This document shows positions 51,201 to 61,903 of a stretch of 64,000 nucleotides of DNA, in pieces. The position numbers and the translations under genes were made by a program. Numbering within the stretch: position 1 is the stretch's first letter; each line of letters starts with the position of its first letter. Source of the DNA: Mytilus galloprovincialis (Eukaryota > Mollusca > Bivalvia > Mytilida > Mytilidae); the NCBI RefSeq assembly GCF_965363235.1, contig NC_134851.1, positions 34,376,321 to 34,440,320 on the forward strand. Reading direction: 5' to 3'. The notes below the pieces were generated by a model. That model did no database searches and had not been told where the DNA came from. It saw nothing but the letters and a program-made list of their open reading frames with translations.

Positions 51201-52930
51201 GTTTTTCAGAACCTCTTACTATATCTCAAATATCGCAAAATGACTGCAGTACACCATATTTACAAGACATTTAAAATAAACTATGTTACTTTCCAGTAAC
51301 TTCGTGTGTAACAGTTTTATAGACATTTTTGAAATTTAATTCGTTAAGTCGACATATCGCTATTCATCCGTTATAACATATCGGCAACATTTTTTTAATG
51401 ATTTGGTAATCATCGGTATAAAATGTGTTTACTTTAGTTTTGCTAAGTAAGGAAAATAAACTTCGTGAAACTTCTAATTTTTATTTAGCTAATCTTTTTA
51501 TCATAATATAATAATAAAACTACCTATATGATAGCGTCTTTTTAATGAATGGTCATACCATATGAAGAGTTTAGATGTATTAAAAGTAAGCTGTAACAGA
51601 ATGTTAATTGCCCCGAACATACACGTTTGGTCCAAATACTCATATGGTCCGGAACATTAACACATATTTCATGTATAAGATCTGAGGACAATACTGCAAA
51701 TTGAATAAAACAAGATTATTAAGGCAAAGGAATATACAAAATCGCAAACTTTTGAAAATATATTTGTCTAAGAGTCAGTGAAAAAAATTGATAAATTGTA
51801 TTAACCTTGATAGAAAAAGAATATTTTGTTCTCTTCATTCTTCTAAATGAGTATTAAATAAGGATAGTTTTTAATGAATAAAAAAACCCAGAAATATGAA
51901 CTACCGCCGTTTCGCAAAATGGAATTGAATTATCTCCCCTTTAACGAATTCTGTTATTTGCATCGTACAGTTTAACAAGTGTGAACAAATTCTTTAGTAT
52001 AAATCTATTTATTTGAAAGGGAACACGACGTTGGAAAACAGTTTCTGTATTATCAATCAAGGCATTTAACAAGAAACAAACACTGATGAATTTTTTATCA
52101 TTTCGTTTATTTTAGAACAGCATGATAGCATTGATGAACCAGCTGAGCAATCCGTAAGCAAACTATATGTTATTAAACTTATTCATGTTATTGGTTTGTT
52201 TTAAATTACGCAAGTCACCGATGTCCCAGTGTATGCATTTGAAACAAAGCTTTTATAAGGTTCTTTTATTTCATATAGCTTTTCTAGTGTTTTGGTTGTA
52301 AGACATTCTTAGCTTCCAAATGCATACGGAATTCAGCGTTCCTGGTGAAGGTTAAAACCGCAGTTTGAACACAGGAAATTATTAAACTAATATGTTCATT
52401 TTTTGGTAAATAAAAGACCCTTACCATGTAGGTTAACTAATAAAGTATAAACAAATCTTCATATAATACATCATGTACAAACATCTGGATAGTGTCCTTA
52501 ATTTGTTTTGCCATGAAAGAAAAGAAATAATGCATTATGAATAATTGTTCAGTAACGTTTGTGAGCAATTTATAAACCTCTGTATAAAAACAAACTATAT
52601 AGCTTGAGTAGTACACGCATTTTAATCTTAGGTTATCACAGTTCATCTTTAACATATTTTTTAATGATGTCACGACCCTTATAAAAAAGGGCGATAATTG
52701 AAAAATGTAAATAATTTATTTTCTTAAATGATTTATTGATTACAATTTTCTCTTGTTTTTTTTTTTTTAAATTCATATATAGATATTGAATAAGTATCAC
52801 TTTTGAATTATAGGAAGGATTGAACTATGTGGAAGTTTTGACGGAGCCACTAACACCAAGGCAAACCAGAATTCGAGGAACAGAAAACAGAATAATGTAT
52901 ACAGAAATTGATCATTCATTAAAGTCATAA
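45251..52930 (+). CDS. Receptor gene C: single-Ig membrane receptor with two ITIMs in its last exon
   Basis: Predicted core exons: 45251-45305 (signal peptide), 46556-46885 (Ig), 47894-47992 (linker), 48555-48707 (membrane), 52116-52153 and 52814-52930 (stop TAA). Joined, they give 263 residues. Junctions are phase 1 up to 52116; the last intron is phase 0. The Ig domain has Cys41, Trp50 (WLGPD), an ADTGLY element and Cys107. It shares NPKLN-x-SKY and NYDL-x-I-x-NFQ with gene B, so the two are close paralogs. The helix (about 184-204) is followed by ARRKW. The tail has an acidic stretch, then LNYVEV (Tyr230) and IMYTEI (Tyr254), two canonical ITIMs 24 residues apart, as in SHP-recruiting receptors. 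Two more small exons (49279-49327 and 50413-50438) fit in frame as a pair and would add 25 residues. An AG at 45227-45228 suggests a 5' untranslated intron. Reading through the membrane-exon donor would end the protein at 48781 without ITIMs. Confidence 0.82.
45325..45530 (+). repeat. Interspersed repeat in intron 1 of gene C
   Basis: GGCTCTCCCTTGACACCATT, GTGTTAAGAGAGAGCCATAT and CAGGCTAATGCCGCTACCAC form a recognisable mussel-type unit. A 126-residue minus frame across it is not accepted as a gene. Confidence 0.5.
46995..47335 (+). repeat. Interspersed repeat E in an intron of gene C
   Basis: Contains AACTCATCATAGATACCAGG, ACGCCAGACGCGCGTTTCGT, ACTCATCAGTGACGCTCGAA and, at the right end, ACTGGCTACTGGGCAGTTGA. 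Reverse fragments occur at about 22660-22740, 47640-47740, 48135-48225 and 55655-55735, and a plus fragment at 32520-32590. Confidence 0.6.
49596..49686 (+). repeat. Repeat B right-end fragment
   Basis: Only the GACCTGTTGGTGACCCTCTG to CATTCTCAATTTTAT end is present, in an intron of gene C. Confidence 0.6.
49785..50140 (-). mobile_element. Retroelement 3' tail copy in an intron of gene C
   Basis: Diverged copy of the tail (GACTGAGCAACATGAATCC, then AGCAGATCCTGCTCCTAC) extending to the CTTCATCATTTGAAACCCTT block. It lies between the optional exons of gene C. Confidence 0.5.
50678..51660. mobile_element. TTAA-flanked terminal-inverted-repeat element (piggyBac-like MITE)
   Basis: TTAA at 50678-50681 and at 51657-51660 bound 39-base inverted termini that begin TGTTCCGGACCATATGA and differ at about 4 positions. 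Inside the left end are palindromic GGTCCGACCATACGCGTATG-type repeats. There is no transposase frame in the roughly 980 bases, so it would be non-autonomous. It lies in the intron before the penultimate exon of gene C. Confidence 0.75.
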
Positions 52931-53190
52931 GCATGACCTGAAGACGATAACGAAAAACATAGCGGATTGTTTTATATACCTATGTTAGAAAAGTATTGAT
53001 GATCATTTTTCATATTTGAACACGTTCGAAAGAAATTGTTTTTCTATTATGATTATTAGACGATCTGCCTACACTTCCAAAACAAATACGATCACTGCCG
53101 ATATTTAGTACGATTTGTGTTGGTCAGTTTTTAGTATTCTATGTTTACGTTTTGTGTACAGTTGATTTTCTTTCGGTCTTTACCCTTTTT

Positions 53191-54430
53191 AGCTCATCTG
53201 ACCCATCTGAGCTTTTCTCATCACTTGGTGTCCGTTGTCCGTTGTCCGTCGTCGTCCGTCGTCGTTAACTTTTACAAAAATCTTCTCCTCTGAAACTACT
53301 TGGCCAAATTTAATCAAATTTGGCCACAATTTTTACTAGGGTATCTAGTTTTAAAAATGTGTCCGGTGACCCGTCCCACCACCCAAAATGGCCGCCATGG
53401 CTAAAAATAGAACCTAGGGGTAAAATGTAGGTTTTGGCTTATATCTTTAAAACCAAAGCATTTCGAGCAAATCTGACATGGGATAAAATTGTTTATCAGG
53501 TCAAGATCTTTCTGCCTTAAATTTTCAGACAAATCAAACATTCCGTTGTTAGGTTGCTGCCCCCGAATTAGTTATTTTAAGGAAATTTTACAGTTTTTGG
53601 TTATTATCTTGAATGTTATTTAAGATAGAGATAAACTGTAAACAGTAATAATATTCAGCAAGGTCAGATCTTCAAATAAGTCAACATGACCAAAATTGTC
53701 AGTTGACCTCTTAAGCAGTTATTGCCCTTTATAGTTATTTTAACCATTTTCTAAAGTTTTAGTAATGTTTTAAAAAATCTTCTTCTCTGAAACTACTTCG
53801 CCAAATTTAACCAAACTTGGCCACAATCATCATTTTGGTATCTAGTTTAAAACATATATCCGATGACCCTGCCAACCAACCAAGATGGCCGACATGGCTA
53901 AAAATGGTTCATAGGGTAAAATGCATTTTTTGGTTCATATCTCTGAAACCAAAGCATTTAAAGCAAATCTGCAAGGATGAAATTGTTAATTGGGTCAAGA
54001 TTTATCTGCCCTGAAATTTTCAGACCCATTGGACAATTGTTTGTTGGGTTGCTGCCCCTGAATTGGTAATTTTAAGAAAATTTTGCAGCTTTTGCTTATT
54101 ATCTTGAATATTATTATAGATAGAAATAAACTGTAAACAGCAATAATGTACAGCAAAGTAAGAACTACATGACCAAAATGGTCAATAGTAGTTATTGCCC
54201 TTTATGGTAATTGTTTTACAATTTTCAAATATTTTGTAATTTTTTGTCAATTTTTACACTTCTGCGCCAAATCAATTATAGATTGAAATAATTGTAAGCA
54301 GCAAGAATGTCCAGTAAAGTAAGATCTATAAACACATCACCAACACCAAAACACAATTTTGTCATGTGTCCTTTGTTTAATATGCACAAAGACCAAGGTG
54401 AGCGACACAGGCTCTTTAGACCCTCTAGTT
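53191..54430 (+). repeat. Mollusc-type 1.2 kb interspersed element with internal tandem duplication
   Basis: Starts AGCTCATCTGACCCATCTGA and ends AGGTGAGCGACACAGGCTCT plus CTAGTT. Two units of about 498 bases (beginning near 53281 and 53779, both with CTCTGAAACTACTT and GCCAAATTTAA) follow a GTCCGTCGTCGTCCGTCGTC stretch. No coding capacity. It begins about 260 bases after the stop of gene C. Confidence 0.7.
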
Positions 54431-55100
54431 TATAAATGTTTTAAACATAAGGTCATGTCTTTTAAAATGAAATTCATGTCACTAACATTCTAACTTGTAG
54501 ATAATTAAAACGTCAAGACACTATTGTGGTATAGCATTCACTCTCAAAGATAATTGTGGCTATTTTTAAAACATTTTAAGTTGTAAAATTAGCTTCAGGT
54601 TGAGTAAGTGTACCTTTTTTTGTATGAAACCTACATGTATATTTTTTTTGATTTTGAAATGAAATTTTGAGTACTATTTTAGATTGTTAGAATAAGTAAG
54701 AAAAACAAAACGAATGAGATTCAAATCAAAATGCGTGTTTATTTTAGTTCGAATGTTCTTGATTCAAGGAGAGTAAATACAGATGCATAAATCAATAATT
54801 TATCAATGGTGCTGTCAGTATGACATAGTTATTGTTGGTGTTAATCATTACATGATATGCATACTCTTTCAACACAAAAAAGACATAGCGCAATGAAATA
54901 AGCCAATTCTTTTAACATATAATGTGGCAATAGATGCATTAGACCTTAAACATTTTCCATCATATTTAGGTATATTTTGGGTATCACTTGTAATATCAAA
55001 TTAAAAAATGTTAAAATTGTGTTGTCCTTAGTTTCTGGAATTATGTGAACGTCTCGCTTATTATTTATTTGTGCACAACTAAATTGAGAGCATAAACTAC
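54431..55100. other. Intergenic, no supported gene
   Basis: AT-rich; nothing recognised. Confidence 0.55.
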
Positions 55101-55106
55101 TGAAAC

Positions 55107-55640
55107 TTGCATCGTCGCACAATAACGTTTATCAACATACCAGCGGCACAATCATATGGAGTAAATGTGTCTCAATTGAAACTTTACTCTAGAGCTAGCT
55201 CAAAGTACGTTGATTTTATTGAACGAGGAATACTGCTTTCTCAAAAGTTGCTAAGACAGGGCTATGAATCAATCAAATTGAGGTCATCAGTCAAGAAATG
55301 TTACGGTCACCATCATGAGCTGATTGGCCATTATGACAAAAGTGTGTCAGAAATCATATCTGATATTCTTCCTCACTCAAAATAACCTTCCATCATTACA
55401 GAACTGAACAAAGAAATAACACGACGGGTGCCGTATACGGTACAGGAAATGCCTACCCTTTCCGGAGAACCTGATTTCACTCCCGGTTTTAAGTGGAGTT
55501 CATGTTGTTTCTTAATTATTATTTAAAACTGTTGATGTAAATGTCCTTTGTTTACTCCTTTGTTTTGATTGTTATTGCCTTATCACAACTTTAGCCGTAT
55601 TTGGTTCAATGGATTGGAATCATGGGTCTTTGTTTGTCTT
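55107..55640 (+). mobile_element. Retroelement 3' end with open C-terminal reading frame
   Basis: The plus ORF at 55107-55385 reads IPAAQSYGVNVSQLKLYSRA, then KLLRQGYESIKLRSSVKKCY and HHELIGHYDKSVSEIISDIL. This is the same reverse-transcriptase C-terminal block as at 10.3 and 39.1 kb, followed by the tail (CACGACGGGTGCCGTATACG). Only the 3' end of the element is present. Confidence 0.65.
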
Positions 55641-56669
55641 TCATTTCTATTTTGACCTGAGCGTCACTTATAAGTCCTATGCAGACAAAACACGCGTCTG
55701 GCGTATTGAATTATAAGCCTGGCACCTTTTAACTATTGGCATGTCGAAATGTTCCATTGAAATGTTAATTTCTCTGTCCTGAATGATCTTGAATTGATTT
55801 GTACTGTAGTCTTGTCATGTAATGTTGTCATTTTAATGTTATTTATAACACAGCCATAAAAACGCGCGGTTTGGCATGCTAAAAATCCAGGATCAACCTA
55901 CCATTTTTTTCTTAAAATGTCCTGTACCAAGTCAGGAAAATGGCAGTTGTGATCTTATAGTTCGTTTCTGTGTGTGTTGAATTGTCGTTTGGGTTTTTTG
56001 TTGCACTTCGTTGTTTCGTTGATTTCCTCTTATAGTTGATGTGCTTTCCTCAGGTTTAGTTAGTTACCCGAATATTTTTTCTTTTAGTCGATTTATGACT
56101 TTCGAACAGCTGTAAACTACTCCTTTATTTATCCAACATTTTGGTATTAATAAATTAGTTTCTGAATAATTGTTATGCATTGCAGGATAATTTGACCGTA
56201 GTTCATATGAGGAAACTTAATGCTTTTGTTCAAATAACAGGAAATGTTTATAGTCTGAATGACATTTAGATAAGAGGGATTTTCCCACAGGTGTTAAATT
56301 TGAAAAACGTGAAACACACGCCCAATCATTTATCAACAAATAGGCCAGTTGTCAATAAACTAATCGTTTCACCTCAACATGTCATATAATTACATTCGAT
56401 GTCTCACCTCTACCTAAAATTAGAAATCCAATTTCAATTTAAGGACTTTAGTACGATGACAGATAAGGTTAATTTAAAACTGTAATGGATCAACATACCT
56501 CGCGGCTGATTAGTTTCTATATTATTTGAACTATATCAAATGTCATAAATTTAAGGCAATTAGGAGTTTGCTAATTGTAAAGTGATATAGAAGTTTTACA
56601 CCAAAGAAAATTGGAGCCGTGTTTATAGTCGATGTATCATAATAAACCACATTCAAATGAGGTTGTAGA

Positions 56670-57140
56670 TATAAAATGAGATGATGTGGCGTGATTGTCA
56701 ATACCATAGTTCCTTAGCAGAGACCAAATGAGTAGAATTTGACAACTTAAGATTGCTTTACGGCCTTCCACAATGAGCAAAACCCATACCACATTTTTAA
56801 ATATAAAAAGCCCCGAAATAACATAAAATGAAAACAAATATGATATACAGCAACGAGTAAAAACCACTAAATTGCAGGAATAAACATAATGTGACAGGGT
56901 TAAACATGTTTGATGCCGCCAAATTCACCCCTTTTCCTTGGATAGTGGTATAACAGTACAGCATTAGAATAAACTATTAACACAGTTGAAAAGAGCTTAA
57001 CTCCTCAGATCAATACAAAGCATAAAACACCAAACAAAACACAGACTAGACGTGGCAGGGTATATATACATCCCTTACACACAAAAAAATGGACAAGGTG
57101 CAGATCAGAGAGTAGTCGCAATAACTGATTACTCGTTACA
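56670..57140 (+). repeat. SINE-like repeat C, plus copy
   Basis: Diverged copy: AAATGAGATGATGTGGCGTG, then CGGCCTTCCACAATGAGCAA and the GTGACAGGGTTAAACATGTT region. Confidence 0.5.
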
Positions 57141-59195
57141 AGCCAATAAAAACTAAGAAGAAAATAATGTATCTGCGACTAAAGCATCAATCAGTACAAA
57201 TCCAACATTCAAAAATATTTAGTTTAAACACGTCATTAACAGTCAGAGAAAACCATAACTTTGTGCAATGCCAAAATAAAGGTGATTGTGCATATGTGTA
57301 TAACATGTATAACAATATTTATGATTATATTCAATATGGTTCTAATTCACTGATAACAAAATCAGAATAATTAACAACAAACATAATATTCAAAGATCTA
57401 ATCATAGTATTGAATTGGTACTCTTTAGAAAAAAAAAATAGTAATTTAAAAGGATCGTTTACCTGGATCGTATCTAAATTTATAGTCTCGGTAAACAACA
57501 CTAGAGTAAAAACAAAGATGTGTCATCTCGTATTGCCAAAATTCAAAATCACATCTTTGTATCTATGTACGAATTTAGCAAAGTAAGTCCTGTGTGAAAA
57601 CCAAGTCCCTGACTTAATCATTCACGTAATACATCGATGACGATTATTGAAATCCTCAACGTCTAAACAGACACGGACATACAACATTCCAAAAAAGACA
57701 GTCGTTTAGTTCAAGTCACATTGAATAGGTTTAAAACAAAAAATTATAAATTTCATGCGTCCGAACTGTTCGGTCAAAGAGTTATAACTACCAAAATAGT
57801 TGCAGAGTCATATGACCAAACAGGTTTTAAAAGAAATTGACAAATCCGTCTTAGGTCAACTTAGTTACTTGATATTTTCTTAATTATAAACAGACTATGT
57901 AAGAAAGTTTATTTTAAATCATGCCTGTACCGAAGTATAGACTTTTGAGCTAATGAAACCATCGTGCACTGCCAGTCCACCAGCAACGATATCGACTAAT
58001 TGTTGCATAACATATCAATAGCACTTTATAACTGTTAAGTGATCGAAAGGCTACCAACATTTGTCATGTTTGTTGTTTTCGAATATAAAAAAAAAAAAAA
58101 AAAAGATTTTCACAATATTGGAAATTGTAAAAAGCGGATTTAACAATTATTAATCTCTGATACCTCATTATGAGACCTCATTTTGAGCCTCTTAGACTTA
58201 ACAACCGAATATTATTTGAACACATACATTACTTACTTCTCTACGAAAATGTTACAAACGCAAAAACATAGATTAGTGAGTTTAGATATCAAATTTTGTA
58301 AAAATCAAGAGTATATAATATGTTATGTTTAAGCTTCTGGTATCATTAATAATTGATGCTGATACAGATGTAAGACAGTACTTGAAATGTAATTTATTTT
58401 CATAATTGTTTTATTGTATTGAAATATTCTTAAAGGGGCACTAGCTACGGTATAGGAAAATGATTTAGTTGATACAATCACGAAATTTTTATAACAGTGT
58501 AATAATAAAAAAATAATTCGTTGTAACAGCCAATTTGGTTCAATTTTGTCAAATAAAGCAAAGAAACATCGCTGATGAAGTATTCATTTGCAAGTGAATA
58601 ATTCGATCTTATTACATCTGTTTTTATGTAACCTTCAAATTAACCCATTAGAAAGAGATCGGTCACGCATGCATAAGTCTGGTTCATCCATTTAAAGGAA
58701 TAGAATGTCAACATTGCGAGTGAAACAAAAGCGAACCATTTTTTGACTGATTCTCTCCACGAAAAATCATTATTTACACAGGTAGACACGTTAATTGATT
58801 TATTTTTTAACCTATAACATGAAATCAAACAGACCTATACAATTTCCAATTGCACGACGTCGCTAGGCTATTTACATATGCTAATATTGTGTTATGTGAC
58901 CATCGGTAGTATAAGGAGGTCATCTCAATAGTTAACTAGATGTCGCCTAAGTAAAATACACGCGAAACTCTGATATATATTATCGAGAACGTGAACGAGA
59001 ACGTAAACTGGTAATTTAAGATTTATTGTAATTTGGATATACGCTTTTTAATTTTATAATATTATAATTCTATTTCACTATTTATATTATTTGTTGTCTT
59101 ATACCGCCATTTGTACAAACTGTTTGTAATTATAAAACATGTATGTTATTATTCCCTGATGCTATTATATTTGTATATGTTAATTATATAAGCTG

Positions 59196-59258
59196 TACAA
59201 ATCGGTGAACATTAATTGTCAAATCATACAAATCGGTGAACATTGATTTGACAATTAG
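59196..59258. repeat. Small direct plus inverted repeat
   Basis: ACAAATCGGTGAACATT occurs twice in direct orientation. TTAATTGTCAAATCA (59212) and TGATTTGACAATTA (59243) form a hairpin around the second copy. Confidence 0.8.
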
Positions 59259-59316
59259 AGCTCTTTACGAAATACACTTTGAATTATTGTAAAGTTATCA
59301 CATTATTATATCATAG

Positions 59317-59415
59317 GAATGTACACCACGATTGAACTATCTGGATGGAGTTATTTGAATCACGACAAAATGAAATTCGAGGAATATAGGAGACATATTA
59401 ATGAATTATTTTTTT
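59317..59415 (+). pseudogene. Decayed copy of the gene C terminal ITIM exon
   Basis: After a TCATAG acceptor, the stretch matches the last exon of gene C. Both begin GAA, share the TTGAACTAT core (Leu-Asn-Tyr) after a small insertion, and share an AATTCGAGGAA block followed by a similar region ending in ATTAATG or AATAATG. In the homologous frame this copy reads LNYLDGVI and then a stop, so the ITIM consensus is lost and the second motif is gone. No Ig or membrane exon was found between 53 and 59 kb. It looks like a relic of a fourth array member; an active short terminal exon is the less likely alternative. Confidence 0.5.
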
Positions 59416-59469
59416 TAATATATTAGACAAACTTTCATTTAAAACTTTGAAATTTTTTTGCAAAATGCA

Positions 59470-59735
59470 AAAAGTCTGATGTCCAGCTTGACGATGTCTA
59501 ATAGTCAGTAATGATCTTTTTATTTGCCTATGGACACGAAAATTGTCACAATTTAGTCTGAGGGTAACAGTTCGTACACTCATGTGACCATTCATGTATT
59601 CCCCAGTTGTCTCTGAGGCGGCGAGGTGTAGTGAATGAATGTCGACAAGCTGACTGTGAAAGAGCCCTGTCATCTCTTGCAGATGTTTTGCGTGACCTAC
59701 CAGAACGTTCGCGCTCATCAACGGTCCCAATTTAT
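59470..59735 (-). pseudogene. Tc1/mariner-like transposase fragment with frameshift
   Basis: The minus strand reads GTVDERERSGRSRKTSARDD in one frame (about 59730 downward). In another frame it reads ETTGEYMNGHMSVRTVTLRL and then LLTIRHRQAG. Together these match the N-terminal DNA-binding region of Tc1-like transposases (R-x-R-SGR-PRKT, then ISVRTV-x-x-RL, then LT-x-RHR). The switch of frame between the two parts marks a frameshift, and no DDE catalytic domain follows. Confidence 0.6.
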
Positions 59736-60314
59736 CTATGGGGCTTTAATAACCTCTCAATTACACTGTATGATACACCTGTATGATATGAAAAAAATAT
59801 CTTTACCTGAATTTCTTACCTGTCGATTAACAATAGATTTACTAAATATATGGAAACAATGCAGTATGAAATTTAAAAGTAATTTCAAAATCAAAAATAG
59901 AAACAAAAAACATTTAGTTGTTGCTTAACTTTCGGCGAGGTGTATATAACAAGTAAAATCACAAATATACTGAACTCCGAGGAAAATTGTAAAAGGAAAG
60001 TCCCCTATCAAATGGCAAAATCAAAAGCCTTTTTTATTTTATGTGAAAATTAAACGTTTTTCCTTCATGTTTATACGTCTTTTATGTTTACGGATATGAC
60101 AACAAAATGTAGGTATTATTATTTATAGAATAGTAAAGGCGTTTACCATATACCTTATATGTATGAAACAATACGAACACTACAAAAAGGTAAGCAGTCA
60201 AAAGTCTATTATATCGTTTTAGAATTTATTTCAGTTGTGCAGAATTTATTTATGACTTGTCTTTCATTCTGGTATTGTGCTAGACATAAACATATTCCAA
60301 ATGTTTCTTTTTTG

Positions 60315-60382
60315 TTTTGTTTTGTTTTGTGGATGTGTATGTGTGTGTGTGTGTGTTTGTGTGTTTGTGTGTTTGTGTGCTT
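60315..60382 (+). repeat. TTTTG and TG microsatellite
   Basis: TTTTG repeats run into TG and TTTGTG repeats. They create Cys/Val-rich and His/Thr-rich chance frames on both strands. Confidence 0.9.
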
Positions 60383-60479
60383 GTAGATGGGTAGGATGGG
60401 GTGGATCGGGGATGTACTTATGTAAAGTAGGAAAAATACAGTTAAATCTAACATTGAATTTCTTTACTTTATTTTATAA

Positions 60480-61495
60480 TTAGTGATAGAAAGTTTTTGA
60501 ACGTAAAACCAAAAAATCGTTCTGATTTTATTTTGGTCCATTATCGATTGACTTGAAAAAAAATCAGGAAAATAAAAAAAAGTTTAAATGAATATTTTTC
60601 TTTAGACATCTAAAATACTATCATGGCATAAATGTTATTTAAAAGTTGACAAATTTTTTGATTTTTTTTTTACATTTCTTTTGTTTATCAATAAAACAGG
60701 TATTTGCGATTTTAAATAACTACAAAACGTTTAAAACATTTTAAGTTCTGACTTTTAAATTTGTAAACACATTCTTGCGGGAGTACATAATTCAAAAAAT
60801 GAAAATTGAAAACAACATGATATTCATATTGTTGGAATTTATTTGAAAATAGTGATGTATATTTCTGTAATCAAACAGTGTTTGTTTAGTCTACTTATAA
60901 TCTCCACTTTACGAGTGGTCTGGGTAGGTACATATTAGTTTGACATGGCATGACACATAATTTATATAAAATTTATGTGCATCCGTGTCAAAACACATTT
61001 GTTAAAAGCATTTACCTACAATCCTGAATTAAACGACTGAGTGAAATCTATTTTCAGTTTTGAACTTTTTTGGAGACTTCGTTTACGAGGTTTGAATTTA
61101 CCTTTATTTTGTGTATCAAACATTTCATGATCAAATTAGAATCTATTCAATTTGAAATATGGTATCTTAAAGTATTTTAATGGGGAGCATGATTTAATAT
61201 TCCATTGATGATCAATAGATTAATAATTCTAGTTTCAAATAATGAAACACTGATTCTTCAAAAAATAAAATCAATAATACTCATCGCATTATTTCGTTTG
61301 TCATTTGAAAACAAAGCATTGTTTTTATATTCTTTTTTAAACCTAACATTGGCTACATATAAATAAGGTTAAGTGGTTGATAGCCAACCAGACAACTATC
61401 CACCAGAGATGAAACAACGTAGAAGTTAATCGTCGTCGTATATACAATGTTGGTTTCCTGTTTGAATAACATTACACTTTAGTCTTTGTGGAACA
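60480..61495. other. Intergenic, no supported gene
   Basis: AT-rich sequence; nothing recognised. Confidence 0.5.
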
Positions 61496-61499
61496 CTTT

Positions 61500-61645
61500 T
61501 TTATGTTTATAGCTGGCTGTTTTATGTGAGCCAAGACCCCGTGTTGAAGACCGTACATTGACCAATAAGTATTTATTTTTTAAACATTTTAATTTGAATA
61601 GAGAGTTGTCTCACTGGCACACTATCCTATTTCTATATACATGTT
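61500..61645 (-). repeat. SINE-like repeat C, truncated minus copy
   Basis: Contains CCCCGTGTTGAAGACCGTAC and AGAGTTGTCTCACTGGCACA, the reverse of the left part of the family. Confidence 0.5.
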
Positions 61646-61903
61646 TTTTCATAACGAATGGAATAGAGATTCCTTTTGCAATAGTCACTTATTTCAACTG
61701 TATATACAGTCATAAATGACTATTTTGTACTTAGAAAAATAATTATTTGCGTTGCGCTTTGCAATATTAAACGAAGTAGTCGATGCCTTCTTATTGCTTT
61801 AAACATACAATGACGGTGTGTACTATATTGCATGTTTTCGATTAAATCTCCTCCTTCTTACCTGACTCTTACTAGAAATAATCTTCTAAATCCGCTTTAA
61901 TTA

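Larger units (their letters stand above)
55740..59310. other. Intergenic, with a diverged third copy of the left-end duplication
   Basis: Besides repeat C at 56670, about 56410-56560 (TAGTACGATGACAGATAAGG, then GCGGCTGATTAGTTTCTATA) resembles 1264-1420. About 57900-58010 (TTTATTTTAAATCATGCCTG, then CCACCAGCAACGATATCG) resembles 2045-2100. An 18-base A run lies near 58086. No exon was recognised. Confidence 0.4.

Noticed and set aside
60159..60483. Cys/Val-rich and His/Thr-rich frames
   Set aside because: Products of the TG and TTTGTG microsatellite.
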